Source of the DNA: an uncultured Eubacterium sp.
Lineage (GTDB): Bacteria > Bacillota > Clostridia > Lachnospirales > Lachnospiraceae
NCBI GenBank assembly: GCA_904420085.1
Contig: CAJFUA010000054.1
Location: 1-49,463 of the forward strand
DNA: 49,463 bases
Direction of reading: 5' to 3'
The notes below the pieces were generated by a model. The model was not told the DNA's origin and did not search any database. It saw nothing but the letters and a program-made list of their open reading frames with translations. The position numbers and the translations under genes were made by a program. Below are positions 27,084-37,656 of this stretch, one piece after another; within the stretch, counting starts at the first letter, position 1; each line of letters starts with the position of its first letter.

Positions 27084-28070
27084 ATGGTACATATATTATT
27101 GTTGATTTTAAAGATAATAGGAATCATTTTACTGACTGTTCTTGTATTATGTCTGCTGGTTCTGTTTTTTCCGGTGACTTACAGCGTCAAAGGGCAGTTC
27201 CATGGGAATAATTATAAAATATCCGTCAGATGCGGATGGCTGTTTCATTTTCTGCATTTTGGAGGAAAATTTACCAACAATCAAAATATTGCCAAAATCC
27301 GTATTTTGGGAGTTCCCATCAATTTATTAAAAGATAAACAGAAACCAAAAAAGGAGAAATATCCGGGAAAAGATAAGAAAAAGAAAGAAGTAAAAAAGCA
27401 GAAAGCGGTTACTGAACAGGAAGAGAAACAACAGAAAAGCTTCACAGAAGAAAAACAAAAAAGTAGAGAAGAAAAACAGGGAACTTCTCCGGAAAAAAAC
27501 TCCGGAATACAGGAGACAGAGCATACACAGAGAAAAGATTCCAAGGAAGAAGACCGCTGCAGAAAAAGCGAAGAGAGAAATCAGAAAAAAAGAACAAAGA
27601 AGAGTATGACAGAGCGGATAAAAGATTTCTTTCGAAAAGTGCTTTCTGTGATAAAGCAGATGAAAGAGAAAATCAAAAAAGGATTTCATGATGTACAGGG
27701 AACATTTCATAAAATAAAAGAAATGAAAAACTTTATTTCTGCAAATACTACAAAAGAAGCATACCGATATGGAAAACGGATGATTATAAAACTGCTTAGG
27801 CATATTTTTCCCCGAAGAATTAAGGCAGAACTTCATTTTGGCTTTGAACAGCCGGATGCCACCGGAAAAATGCTGGGGTATATGGGGATGATATTTGCAA
27901 TGTTGAATGTGAATACAAAGCGGATATCCGTTATACCGGATTTTGATGAAAAGGTAATGGAAGGAAATATAAAACTGAAAGGACACTTTTTTATCAGTGT
28001 TGTATTGGTGGATGTATTAAGATTTTACTTTAAAAAGGAAATTCATGATATTATAAAAAAATTCAGTTAA
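27084..28070 (+). CDS. DUF2953 membrane-anchored protein
   Basis: The 328-residue product has a single N-terminal helix (about 3-30). A short beta-rich part, VTYSVKGQFHGNNYKISVRCGWLFHFLHF, is the DUF2953 signature. A long Lys/Glu/Gln-rich linker (about 95-190) separates it from a C-terminal domain with AELHFGFEQPDATGKMLGYMGMI and a final hydrophobic stretch. DUF2953 genes are commonly next to ytfJ in spore-forming Firmicutes, as here. The function is unknown; the linker is unusually long and charged. Confidence 0.85.
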   Translation: MVHILLLILKIIGIILLTVLVLCLLVLFFPVTYSVKGQFHGNNYKISVRCGWLFHFLHFGGKFTNNQNIAKIRILGVPINLLKDKQKPKKEKYPGKDKKKKEVKKQKAVTEQEEKQQKSFTEEKQKSREEKQGTSPEKNSGIQETEHTQRKDSKEEDRCRKSEERNQKKRTKKSMTERIKDFFRKVLSVIKQMKEKIKKGFHDVQGTFHKIKEMKNFISANTTKEAYRYGKRMIIKLLRHIFPRRIKAELHFGFEQPDATGKMLGYMGMIFAMLNVNTKRISVIPDFDEKVMEGNIKLKGHFFISVVLVDVLRFYFKKEIHDIIKKFS

Positions 28071-28087
28071 ATGAAGGAGGATTTATT

Positions 28088-28447
28088 ATGGCAGATAATA
28101 AAAAGGCGACAGATGACTTGTTAAAAGCAATGGAAACTTTTATCACTACAAAATCAGTGGTAGGTGAACCGGTAGTGATAGGCGAGACAATTATACTTCC
28201 CATGGCAGATGTTTCTTTTGGTATGGGAATCGGCACCTTTGCCAAAGGCGACAACGGAACCGGCGGCGTGGGAGGAAAGATTACACCCAGCGCAGTGCTT
28301 GTTATAAAAAACGGTTCCTCAAAATTAATCAGCGTCAAAGATCAGGACGGCCTGTCAAGAATTATTGACATGGTTCCTGATATTGTAAATAAATTTACAA
28401 ATAAAGACGAAGATTTCGATGATTTAGGCAGTGAGACAGACGCCTGA
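28088..28447 (+). CDS. ytfJ: GerW/YtfJ-family sporulation protein
   Basis: The 119-residue protein shows the family pattern: an N-terminal helix, VVGEPVVIGETIILPMADVSFGMG, a Gly-rich loop (AKGDNGTGGVGGKITPSAVLVI), and a C-terminal acidic tail. In Bacillus the homologue is a forespore/spore protein needed for normal germination. AGGAGG precedes the ATG. Its presence is the best sign in the window that the organism makes spores. It closes the operon that starts at 25377, apart from the 46-residue peptide downstream. Confidence 0.92.
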   Translation: MADNKKATDDLLKAMETFITTKSVVGEPVVIGETIILPMADVSFGMGIGTFAKGDNGTGGVGGKITPSAVLVIKNGSSKLISVKDQDGLSRIIDMVPDIVNKFTNKDEDFDDLGSETDA

Positions 28448-28539
28448 CTTTATCTTAAGGAAATTAGGCTGCCGGTGTCAAAAAACATAGACAGACTGCA
28501 TATAATAGACTATAACCTTATAGATAAAGTGGGTGTAGT

Positions 28540-28680
28540 ATGCATAGATTATGTGGATTTGCCTTATTCTGGCTGGCAGTAGGCATGATAATTTCCATGC
28601 TGATTGAAAGTACTTTTTTTGTTGTCTGTATTATTATTTTATGCCTGATTGTAGGTTTTAATTTGTTCTGCAAAAATTAG
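28540..28680 (+). CDS. 46-residue membrane peptide
   Basis: ATG at 28540 opens MHRLCGFALFWLAVGMIISM..., ending GFNLFCKN. Two hydrophobic segments (about 3-20 and 23-41) suggest a hairpin membrane peptide. A weak site (GTGGGTG) is present. Hydrophobicity and clean borders between ytfJ and metF support a real gene. No family is assigned; a spore-related role is only suggested by context. Confidence 0.6.
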   Translation: MHRLCGFALFWLAVGMIISMLIESTFFVVCIIILCLIVGFNLFCKN

Positions 28681-28717
28681 TACCATACAAAATAGAAAAA
28701 AGAAGAGAGAGACAGAA

Positions 28718-29584
28718 ATGAATATTGCTGAATTATTTAAAGAAAAGACCGTATTCTCTTTTGAGGTATTCCCACCGAAAAAAGAAAGCGGAGTAGAGAC
28801 CATCTATCAGACGCTCAAAGATTTAAAGGATCTGCGTCCGGATTTCATCAGTGTGACTTATGGGGCAGGCGGTACCGGTGTGGCAAATGCTACCACCATT
28901 GATTTATGTTCCAAAATAAAAAATGAATATCATATTGAAACCATTGCCCATTTGTCCTGCCTTTATAATACAAAAGAAAGTGTGGACAAGATATTGGAGC
29001 AGTTGAAAGCAAAAGGGATCGAAAATATCCTTGCATTGCGGGGAGATGTCAATCCTGATTATGAAGTAAAAAAAGATTTTCAATACGCTTCGGATCTGAC
29101 GGAATATATTTTGGCAAAGAATATGGGCTTTTATGTGTCCGGTGCCTGTTATCCGGAAGTGCATCAGGAAGCAGAAAACATGGTGGAAGACATTAAAAAT
29201 CTTAAGAAAAAAGTTGAGGCAGGAGCAGATCATTTAATTTCCCAGTTGTTTTTTGATAATCATGCATTTTATGATTTCATAGAAAAAGTAAGAATTGCAG
29301 GGATTGATGTGCCGGTGGAGGCAGGTATTATGCCGGTAACAAACAAAAAACAGATAGAGCGTATGGTATCCATGTGCGGTGCCAGCATCCCGGCAAAACT
29401 GTCAAAGGTACTGCAGAAGTTTGGGGATGATCCGATAGCCATGCGTGATGCGGGAATCTCCTATGCGGTGGATCAGATTGTTGATTTGGTTGCAAACGGT
29501 GTGGACGGAGTGCATATTTATACAATGAATGATCCGTATGTGGCAAAGAGAATCAGCGACAGTGTGGAGAATATCATTAAATAG
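28718..29584 (+). CDS. metF: Methylenetetrahydrofolate reductase
   Basis: The enzyme reduces 5,10-methylene-THF to 5-methyl-THF, the methyl donor for MetH. The 288-residue TIM barrel has FSFEVFPPKKE near the N terminus (catalytic Glu), SVTYGAGGT, ILALRGDVNPDY, and QLFFDNHAFYDF, all FAD/folate site segments. AGAGAGAGACAG precedes the ATG. It begins a three-gene methionine module with the reactivation protein and metH, all in the same direction with gaps of 31-35 nt. No S-box riboswitch is visible upstream. Confidence 0.96.
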   Translation: MNIAELFKEKTVFSFEVFPPKKESGVETIYQTLKDLKDLRPDFISVTYGAGGTGVANATTIDLCSKIKNEYHIETIAHLSCLYNTKESVDKILEQLKAKGIENILALRGDVNPDYEVKKDFQYASDLTEYILAKNMGFYVSGACYPEVHQEAENMVEDIKNLKKKVEAGADHLISQLFFDNHAFYDFIEKVRIAGIDVPVEAGIMPVTNKKQIERMVSMCGASIPAKLSKVLQKFGDDPIAMRDAGISYAVDQIVDLVANGVDGVHIYTMNDPYVAKRISDSVENIIK

Positions 29585-29619
29585 GGTAAAAATACGCATT
29601 AAGGACAGATACATCAGTT

Positions 29620-30318
29620 ATGAGACAGAATGAGAGATATGTTGTAATTGAAGATATTGATTTTGACGAAGCTCTTAGATATTTAGGTTACGGAGAAAAG
29701 GCTCCCGACAGTAAAACAAAAGAGCTTCTTTTGTTGTGTGAAAGCCGACTGAAAAAAGTTGTGGATGGGAAATTTGTCTACAAGGTGTTTGATTTGATGG
29801 ACGGACAGATTCCGAATGTAAATTTCAAGTTGGAAGGACAGGCAATACAAAGACATCTGAAGAACTGTGAAAAAGTGATTTTCATGTGCGCAACCTTGTC
29901 CGGCGGAGTGGATCTGTTAATCCGAAAGATGCAGATTACGGGAATGGCGGAGGCGATGATTACTGACAGTCTTGCCTCAGCCATGATAGAGCAGGTGTGT
30001 GATAAGGCGGAAGAAGTGATTTTAAAGGACTTTGACGGGTATGAGCATACATGGAGATTTGGTCTGGGGTATGATGACTTTCCACTGGCATATCAAAAAC
30101 AATTTTTGGAAGTGCTGGATGCACCAAAACGGATAGGTGTATGTGTCAATCAGAGCATGATGCTGACGCCGACCAAATCGGTGACCTGCGTTATTGGATT
30201 GGGGCATGATTTGCAGACATCTACGGTGAAAAGTTGTGATATGTGCAGTTTTCGGGAGAAATGCCAGTTTCGAAAAGAAGGGCGCACCTGTAAAAAGACA
30301 GCCGAATGCTTGGAATAA
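29620..30318 (+). CDS. Stand-alone reactivation domain of B12-dependent methionine synthase
   Basis: The 232-residue protein matches the vitamin-B12-dependent methionine synthase activation family found as a separate protein in Clostridia. Conserved-looking stretches are EALRYLGYG, FMCATLSGGVD, TWRFGLGYDDFPLAYQ and NQSMMLTPTKSVTCVIGLG. A Cys cluster follows (CDMCSFREKCQFRK). In full-length MetH this domain binds AdoMet and restores cob(II)alamin to methylcobalamin. Here the downstream MetH lacks it, so the two proteins should work together. The C-terminal Cys-x2-Cys-x5-Cys might bind a metal. Confidence 0.9.
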   Translation: MRQNERYVVIEDIDFDEALRYLGYGEKAPDSKTKELLLLCESRLKKVVDGKFVYKVFDLMDGQIPNVNFKLEGQAIQRHLKNCEKVIFMCATLSGGVDLLIRKMQITGMAEAMITDSLASAMIEQVCDKAEEVILKDFDGYEHTWRFGLGYDDFPLAYQKQFLEVLDAPKRIGVCVNQSMMLTPTKSVTCVIGLGHDLQTSTVKSCDMCSFREKCQFRKEGRTCKKTAECLE

Positions 30319-30349
30319 ACAGTTTGTATACAGTGATTAGGAGAAAAAA

Positions 30350-32767
30350 ATGGCAAAAGATATTTTTAGCAGAGATTATATATTGTTGGATGGAGCCATG
30401 GGAACCATGCTGCAGAAGAAAGGTATGGAGATTGGAACCATACCGGAGACATTAAATATTACCAGACCTGACTGGATTGTTGATATTCACAGAAGTTATA
30501 TTGAGGCAGGGGCGGATATTATATATGCCAATACCTTTGGGGCAAACAGATATAAGATGGAAAATTCGGGATATACCGTCGGTGAATTGATTGCGTCGGC
30601 CATTCAAAATGCAAAAGAGGCGTGCAGAGGAACAGAAACGCTGGTTGCACTGGATGTAGGCCCAATCGGACAACTTCTTGAGCCTACGGGAAGCCTGACA
30701 TTTGAAGAGGCATATGAGATTTTTAAGGAAGAAATCAAGGCGGCAAAAGGCGCAGATTTGATTGTTATTGAAACTATGACAGATTTAATGGAGACTAAGG
30801 CAGCGGTTTTGGCGGCCAAAGAAAACTCCAATCTTCCCGTGATTACCACAATGACTTTTGAAGAAAACATGCGTACCTTTACCGGATGCTCCGTATCGGC
30901 AATGTGTCTGACACTGGAAGGTCTGGGGGTGGATGCGCTGGGCGTGAACTGTTCTCTCGGACCGGATGACTTACTGCCAATCGTGGAAGAAATTTCCAAG
31001 TGGACAAGACTTCCAATCGTAGTAAAGGCAAATGCAGGACTGCCGGACCCGGTAACCAATGAATATAATGTGGCGGCAGATGCGTTTTCGGCGACCTGTA
31101 GAAAAATGTTAAACTATGGAGCAAAAATTTTGGGCGGATGCTGTGGTACAACGCCGGAGTACATCCGGGAATTAAAAACGATGCTTGAGACTGCCGTAAA
31201 ACATCAGGAGTTTTGTACACCGGATGTTCAGCGGGAACTGGCAGTATGTTCTCCGTTAAAGACCGTGGTGGTTAATCAGCCGTGTATTATCGGGGAAAGA
31301 ATTAATCCTACAGGAAAAAAGCGGTTCAAGCAGGCATTGCAGGAAAAAGACATGGATTATATTTTGGGACAGGCCATTGAACAGATAGAGGCTGAGGCGG
31401 ATATTTTGGACGTCAATGTCGGTTCTCCTGAAATAGATGAACAGGAAATGATGATCAAGACGGTGAAGGCGTTACAGTCCATAGCAGATGTACCTTTACA
31501 GATAGACTCCACCAAACCGGAAGTTCTGGAGGCGGCTCTTCGGGTTTATAATGGAAAACCCATTGTAAATTCCGTCAATGGGGAGGACAAAGTGCTGGAT
31601 GAAATACTGCCGGTTGTTGCCAAGTACGGTGCGGCAGTAATCGGACTGACGTTGGATGAGAACGGAATACCGGACACGGTTCAGGGGCGAGTTGCCATCG
31701 CTGAAAAAATCATGAAAAAGGCAATGGCTTCTGGAATACCGAAAGAAGATATCATTATTGACTGCCTGACTCTGACGGTTTCGGCAGAACAGAAGGCCTG
31801 TCTGGAAACGCTGGAAGCATTAAATATCGTAAAGAATCAGTTAGGCCTGAAAACGGTGCTGGGCGTATCCAATATTTCCTTTGGTCTGCCTAATCGGGAA
31901 ATTGTCAATAAAACTTTTTTGACTATGGCGCTTCACAGCGGACTGGACCTGCCGATTATCAATCCCAATGTTTCTTCAATGGTATGGGCAGTTAAAACTT
32001 ACAAAGTTTTGGCAGGCATTGATAAAAATTCCATGGATTTTATTGAATATTCCAATCATCATGTGCCGGAAACAGTAATGGCTGCCAGCAGGCAGACCGA
32101 GAAAGTAAAAAATAATACAGAAAATTTTTCATTGCCTTCCAAAGAAGCAGAAAAAATTCTTCATGCCATGGAAACAGGAATGAAAAAGGAAGGAAGAAAT
32201 CTGACCAGAGAATATCTGAAAACGGAAGATGCCATGGAAATTATCAATGAGATGCTGATTCCTGCTTTGGATGTGGTGGGCGATAAGTTTGAAAAGGGTA
32301 TCATTTTTCTTCCTCAGTTAATTCTGGCGGCAGACGTGGCAAAGGAATGTTTTGAAGAAATAAAAACATATCTGGCAAATCAGGGCTCTAATTCGGATTC
32401 CAAAGGAAAAATTGTATTGGCAACTGTAAAAGGTGACATCCACGACATCGGAAAGAATATTGTAAAAGTCATTCTTGAAAACTATGGTTTTGACGTGATT
32501 GATCTGGGCCGGGATGTAGACCCGGAGAAAGTGTTGGAAGCTACGGTGGAAAATCATGTCCGACTGGTGGGACTGTCGGCACTGATGACCACCACTCTCT
32601 GTTCCATGGAAGATACGATTAAACTTCTCAGAAAAAATCATGTGGATTGTAAAATCATGGTGGGCGGAGCTGTGCTTACAGAGGACTATGCAATGGAAAT
32701 AGGGGCAGACTATTATGCAAAAGACGCCAAGATGAGTGCGGATATCGCAAAAGAAGTTTTGTGTTAG
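30350..32767 (+). CDS. metH: B12-dependent methionine synthase lacking the activation domain
   Basis: This 805-residue protein transfers methyl from 5-methyl-THF to homocysteine through cobalamin. It has a homocysteine/zinc domain (about 1-295; zinc ligands in VNCSLGPDD and GGCCGTT), a pterin-binding domain (about 320-575; GERINPTGKK, DVNVGSPE) and a cobalamin cap plus binding domain (about 600-805) with the base-off motif DIHDIG, His698 being the lower axial ligand. The fourth, AdoMet-binding domain of E. coli MetH is absent and is supplied by the gene before. TAGGAGA lies before the ATG. Confidence 0.96.
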   Translation: MAKDIFSRDYILLDGAMGTMLQKKGMEIGTIPETLNITRPDWIVDIHRSYIEAGADIIYANTFGANRYKMENSGYTVGELIASAIQNAKEACRGTETLVALDVGPIGQLLEPTGSLTFEEAYEIFKEEIKAAKGADLIVIETMTDLMETKAAVLAAKENSNLPVITTMTFEENMRTFTGCSVSAMCLTLEGLGVDALGVNCSLGPDDLLPIVEEISKWTRLPIVVKANAGLPDPVTNEYNVAADAFSATCRKMLNYGAKILGGCCGTTPEYIRELKTMLETAVKHQEFCTPDVQRELAVCSPLKTVVVNQPCIIGERINPTGKKRFKQALQEKDMDYILGQAIEQIEAEADILDVNVGSPEIDEQEMMIKTVKALQSIADVPLQIDSTKPEVLEAALRVYNGKPIVNSVNGEDKVLDEILPVVAKYGAAVIGLTLDENGIPDTVQGRVAIAEKIMKKAMASGIPKEDIIIDCLTLTVSAEQKACLETLEALNIVKNQLGLKTVLGVSNISFGLPNREIVNKTFLTMALHSGLDLPIINPNVSSMVWAVKTYKVLAGIDKNSMDFIEYSNHHVPETVMAASRQTEKVKNNTENFSLPSKEAEKILHAMETGMKKEGRNLTREYLKTEDAMEIINEMLIPALDVVGDKFEKGIIFLPQLILAADVAKECFEEIKTYLANQGSNSDSKGKIVLATVKGDIHDIGKNIVKVILENYGFDVIDLGRDVDPEKVLEATVENHVRLVGLSALMTTTLCSMEDTIKLLRKNHVDCKIMVGGAVLTEDYAMEIGADYYAKDAKMSADIAKEVLC

Positions 32768-32773
32768 AAAGTG

Positions 32774-32802
32774 CTTGCATTTTCTTTTCAACTCTGTTAT
32801 GA
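32774..32802 (+). promoter_or_regulatory. Promoter of rpmB
   Basis: TTGCAT (32774-32779), 17-nt spacer, TATGAT (32797-32802). The leader that follows has a small AGGTC...GACCT stem (32816-32838) just before the GGGAGGTG ribosome-binding site. Confidence 0.65.
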
Positions 32803-32862
32803 TAGCCTTTGTGTCAGGTCGAGGAAGTGGTTTGACCTAATTTATACAAGGGAGGTGCTATT

Positions 32863-33048
32863 ATGGCTAAATGTAGTGTTTGCGGTAAGGGTGCTCATTT
32901 TGGAAAAGCAGTGAGTCATTCACATAGAAAATCAAACAAAATGTGGAAATCAAACGTAAAGTCCGTTAAAGTCAAAACAGAAGGCGGAGCAAAGAAAATG
33001 TATGTCTGCACATCTTGTTTAAGATCAGGAAAAGTTGAGAGAGCATAG
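32863..33048 (+). CDS. rpmB: Ribosomal protein L28 (bL28), zinc-ribbon type
   Basis: The 61-residue protein of the large subunit begins MAKCSVCGKGAHFGKAVSHS. Cys pairs CSVC and CTSC make it the zinc-binding C+ paralogue. It is basic, with a strong GGGAGGTG start site. It has its own promoter and terminator, and stands upstream of the Asp23 and FakA-like genes, an order also seen in other Firmicutes. Confidence 0.97.
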   Translation: MAKCSVCGKGAHFGKAVSHSHRKSNKMWKSNVKSVKVKTEGGAKKMYVCTSCLRSGKVERA

Positions 33049-33080
33049 TAAAGCGTAGAGCTGTGCATAAATAGAAAAAA

Positions 33081-33118
33081 AGCGTGTGTCAAAAATTTTT
33101 TTGAAACACGCTTTTTTC
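33081..33118 (+). terminator. Terminator of rpmB
   Basis: AGCGTGT-G-TCAAAAA pairs with TTTTTGA-A-ACACGCT, followed by TTTTTTCTG; A-rich upstream. Confidence 0.9.
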
Positions 33119-33295
33119 TGTAGCGACAATACGCAGGAATTTTGAGTCTGCAAAATATCATTTGCCGAAACAAGAGATGTTTGTGTGAGCCATTGAAGCG
33201 TGAACCTTAGTATTGTCTTTTTCTACCAAAAAGAGTATAATATTTGTAACTGTGTAAACTAATATGTAAATAAACTCATAAAGGAGGAAGTATAT

Positions 33296-33655
33296 ATGAA
33301 AGGTAAGATGAATACCGACATGGGACAGATTTTAATCAGTCCGGAAGTAATCGCAAAATATGCAGGCGAGACGGCATATGAATGTTTCGGAATTGTGGGT
33401 ATGGCTATGGTCAGTGTAAAGGACGGACTGGTTCGACTTCTGAAAAAAGACAGTTCCACCAAGGGAATCAACGTTGAGATTGACGAAAACAATGAGATTG
33501 CCATTGATTTTCATATTATTGTGGCTTATGGCGTTAATATTGCCACAATCGCAGATAATATTATTTCAAGTGTAAAATATAAAATAGAAGAGTTTACAGG
33601 GATGACCGTAAAAAAAGTAAATATTTATGTTGAAGGTGTAAGAACCATTGATTAA
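33296..33655 (+). CDS. Asp23/Gls24 family protein (YloU-like)
   Basis: The 119-residue protein has the Asp23 pattern: a start around GQILISPEVIAKYAGETAYE, a beta-rich middle with VEIDENNEIAIDFHIIVAYGVNIA, and the ending VKKVNIYVEGVRTID. Members are abundant cytoplasmic or membrane-associated proteins linked to envelope stress. The gene is 27 nt upstream of the FakA-like gene, the same pairing as yloU-yloV in Bacillus. GGAGGAAG precedes the ATG. Confidence 0.93.
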   Translation: MKGKMNTDMGQILISPEVIAKYAGETAYECFGIVGMAMVSVKDGLVRLLKKDSSTKGINVEIDENNEIAIDFHIIVAYGVNIATIADNIISSVKYKIEEFTGMTVKKVNIYVEGVRTID

Positions 33656-33682
33656 TCATCTTACACTCAGGAGGATAAAGTT

Positions 33683-35362
33683 TTGGAAATGAATGTAATC
33701 GATGCGAAGATGCTGCAGAAAATGTTTATTGCAGGCGCAAAAAATCTTGAAGCAAAAAAAGAGTGGATTAATGAACTGAATGTATTTCCGGTGCCGGATG
33801 GAGATACAGGAACAAACATGACATTGACGATTATGTCGGCGGCAAATGAAGTGGGAGCCATTCAGGAACCTACCATGGAAAATGTGGCAAAGGCTATCTC
33901 CACCGGTTCTCTTAGGGGTGCCAGAGGAAATTCAGGAGTTATTTTATCCCAGTTATTCAGAGGATTTACCAGAGAAATCAAAAAATATGATGAAATAAAT
34001 GTGGAGGTACTCTCCAGAGCCTGTGTCAGAGCAGTGGAGACGGCATATAAAGCTGTTATGAAACCGAAGGAAGGCACGATTTTAACTGTGGCGAAAGGTA
34101 TGGCAGACAAGTCATGTGAACTGTTGGGACAGAGCGATGATTTATCCTATGTGATTGATGAAGTAATCAAACATGGAGATTATGTTTTAAGTCAAACCCC
34201 GGAGATGCTTCCGGTATTAAAACAGGCAGGTGTTGTGGATTCCGGCGGACAGGGACTGATGGTTGTCATGAAAGGCGCTTATGATGCACTGCTGGGAAAA
34301 GAAATTGATTATACATTGGAAACAACCGGTTCATCTTCCGGCAGCATGGTGATGGATGAGCTTCCGTTAGATGAGGCGGATATCAAATTCGGATATTGTA
34401 CAGAGTTTATTATCAATCTGGATAAACCGATGTCAGAGAAGGAGGAATCTTCTTTTAAAGATTTCTTAGAATCTATCGGTGACTCCATTGTTCTTGTAGC
34501 AGATGATGAAATTGTAAAAGTTCATGTTCATACAAATCAGCCGGGTGAAGCGTTCACAAGAGCATTAACGTATGGTTCACTTTCCCGAATGAAAGTAGAC
34601 AACATGAGAGAAGAACATCATGAAAGACTGATTAAAAATGCTGAAAAAATGGCTGCACAGCAAAAGGCAGAAGAAGAGCAGGCAAAGGCTGATGAACCAA
34701 AGAAGAAGTATGGATTTATTGCCGTTTCCGTGGGAGAAGGTTTGGATGAAATTTTTAAAGGATTAAATGTAGATTACATTATCTCCGGAGGACAGACCAT
34801 GAATCCTAGTACGGAAGATATTTTAAATGCCGTAGATAAAGTGAATGCAGAAAACATTTTTGTTCTTCCAAATAACAAGAATATTATTCTTGCGGCAAAC
34901 CAGGCAGAAAGTTTAGTGGAAGATAAAAACCTGATTGTTATTCCATCCAAGACAATCCCTCAGGGAATTTCAGCAATGATAGGTTTCATTGAAGACAGCA
35001 CGCCGGAAGAAAATAAAGAAGCTATGACGGAGAGCATGTCTTATGTTAAGACAGGAGAAGTGACATATGCAGTCAGGGATACTGTCATTGATGATAAGGA
35101 AATTAAAGAAGGCAATATCATGGGAATCGGCGATGAAGGAATGCTTGCCGTAGGTGAGGATATTGCAGATACCACAGTGGAAATGATTCAGGCAATGCAG
35201 GATGAAGACTCCGAGATTGTCAGCGTTTACTATGGTGAAGGAATGTCCGGTGAGGATGCGGATGCTCTAGCAGAGAAAATTACAGAAGTTCTTCCTGAAC
35301 TTGAAGTAGAAATTTATCCGGGTGGACAGCCGGTATATTACTATATTGTTTCTGTGGAATAA
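33683..35362 (+). CDS. DAK2-domain kinase, FakA-like fatty acid kinase
   Basis: FakA phosphorylates fatty acids bound to a FakB/DegV partner for phospholipid synthesis. The 559-residue protein has an N-terminal DhaL/DAK2 domain with metal-binding PDGDTGTNM (Asp39, Asp41) and SLRGARGNSGVILSQ, then DSGGQGL, a middle domain with KVHVHTNQPG and a DegV-like C-terminal domain from about 340. The start is TTG at 33683: AGGAGG (33669-33674) lies 8 nt from it but 14 nt from the next ATG. No FakB gene is in the window. The next gene overlaps or touches its stop. Confidence 0.9.
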   Translation: MEMNVIDAKMLQKMFIAGAKNLEAKKEWINELNVFPVPDGDTGTNMTLTIMSAANEVGAIQEPTMENVAKAISTGSLRGARGNSGVILSQLFRGFTREIKKYDEINVEVLSRACVRAVETAYKAVMKPKEGTILTVAKGMADKSCELLGQSDDLSYVIDEVIKHGDYVLSQTPEMLPVLKQAGVVDSGGQGLMVVMKGAYDALLGKEIDYTLETTGSSSGSMVMDELPLDEADIKFGYCTEFIINLDKPMSEKEESSFKDFLESIGDSIVLVADDEIVKVHVHTNQPGEAFTRALTYGSLSRMKVDNMREEHHERLIKNAEKMAAQQKAEEEQAKADEPKKKYGFIAVSVGEGLDEIFKGLNVDYIISGGQTMNPSTEDILNAVDKVNAENIFVLPNNKNIILAANQAESLVEDKNLIVIPSKTIPQGISAMIGFIEDSTPEENKEAMTESMSYVKTGEVTYAVRDTVIDDKEIKEGNIMGIGDEGMLAVGEDIADTTVEMIQAMQDEDSEIVSVYYGEGMSGEDADALAEKITEVLPELEVEIYPGGQPVYYYIVSVE

Positions 35363-35373
35363 TGGAGGCGTGT

Positions 35374-35880
35374 ATGGATGAGGTTTTTGTAGAACAGATT
35401 CTAAAAAGAAGAATAAACATATCAGGAATCTTATTGCGGATGCTTTCCGTATTGATTGTGCTGATAGCCGTTCTGAGTATCATGTGGCTGCAGATGCTGG
35501 GATTTACCCTTACGGTACTGCTGGCGTATGCAGCATACCTTGTCTGGAGTTATACCAGTGTGGAATATGAATATTCATTTTTAAACGGAGAACTGACGAT
35601 AGATAAAATATTGGGACAGAGGAAAAGAAAATCTGTTGCCAGTTATGACATGAAGGAGGCGGAAATGATAGCGCCTGCCATGTCAGAATCCATTGTTCGG
35701 GTTTCTATGAATGCAGGGGTGAAAGATTACACTTCCGGCAGTAAAAACGGCAACATATATGCGATGATAATTAGCAATGCGGACGGAAAGACAAAGGTAT
35801 TGTTTGAACCAAATGAAAAAGTCCTTGAAGCAATGTATCATGTGAAACCGAATATTGTAAAGAAAAGTGAAACATTATAA
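35374..35880 (+). CDS. DUF6106-like two-helix membrane protein
   Basis: The start at 35374 is preferred because GGAGG sits at 35364-35368; an ATG at 35362 overlaps the upstream stop by one base and has no site of its own. The 168-residue product has two membrane helices (about 18-38 and 43-61). A PH-like beta domain follows, with YEYSFLNGELTIDKILGQRKRK, KEAEMIAPAM and TKVLFEPNEKVLEAM. I associate it with DUF6106 from memory. The function is unknown; it is co-transcribed with the FakA-like gene. Confidence 0.75.
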   Translation: MDEVFVEQILKRRINISGILLRMLSVLIVLIAVLSIMWLQMLGFTLTVLLAYAAYLVWSYTSVEYEYSFLNGELTIDKILGQRKRKSVASYDMKEAEMIAPAMSESIVRVSMNAGVKDYTSGSKNGNIYAMIISNADGKTKVLFEPNEKVLEAMYHVKPNIVKKSETL

Positions 35881-35889
35881 AGTTACAGC

Positions 35890-35928
35890 AAAAATTCTGA
35901 TAAGGAGAAATTCATGTCAGAATTTTTT
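35890..35928 (+). terminator. Terminator after the FakA-like/DUF6106 unit
   Basis: AAAAATTCTGA pairs with TCAGAATTTTT around a 16-nt loop, ending in a T-run. Confidence 0.8.
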
Positions 35929-35996
35929 GTTTACGGGAAAATTTTTAAAGGTGTTGTAATTTGTAGAAAAAACTATATAAAAAAAGGATATTGTCA

Positions 35997-36025
35997 TTGA
36001 CGGCTAAGTGTTTTTGTGTTAGTAT
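35997..36025 (+). promoter_or_regulatory. Promoter of guaB
   Basis: TTGACG (35997-36002), 17-nt spacer, TAGTAT (36020-36025), 48 nt before the start codon. No purine riboswitch is seen in the short leader. Confidence 0.7.
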
Positions 36026-36073
36026 TTTCAACAAAATTAATGCAGAATAAAAGAGAAAGAGAGGAATGGATAA

Positions 36074-37528
<1,455 letters not shown>

Positions 37529-37601
37529 AAAACGAATTGTGAATTTTTGTGGAATTCTGAAAAAATATATATATTAATTTGTCAGTTTATGATAAAATAA
37601 G

Positions 37602-37632
37602 AAAGAATCTTTACAATAAAGATTCTTTTTTA
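37602..37632 (+). terminator. Terminator of guaB
   Basis: AAAGAATCTTT pairs with AAAGATTCTTT around ACAAT, followed by TTTTTA. It ends only about 10 nt before the ribosome-binding site of the next gene. Confidence 0.85.
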
Positions 37633-37656
37633 TTTTTGGAAAAAGGAGATAGAAAA

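Noticed and set aside
28448-28717. SAM riboswitch (S-box) before metF
   Set aside because: The gap contains a 46-residue gene and no S-box core or terminator hairpin.
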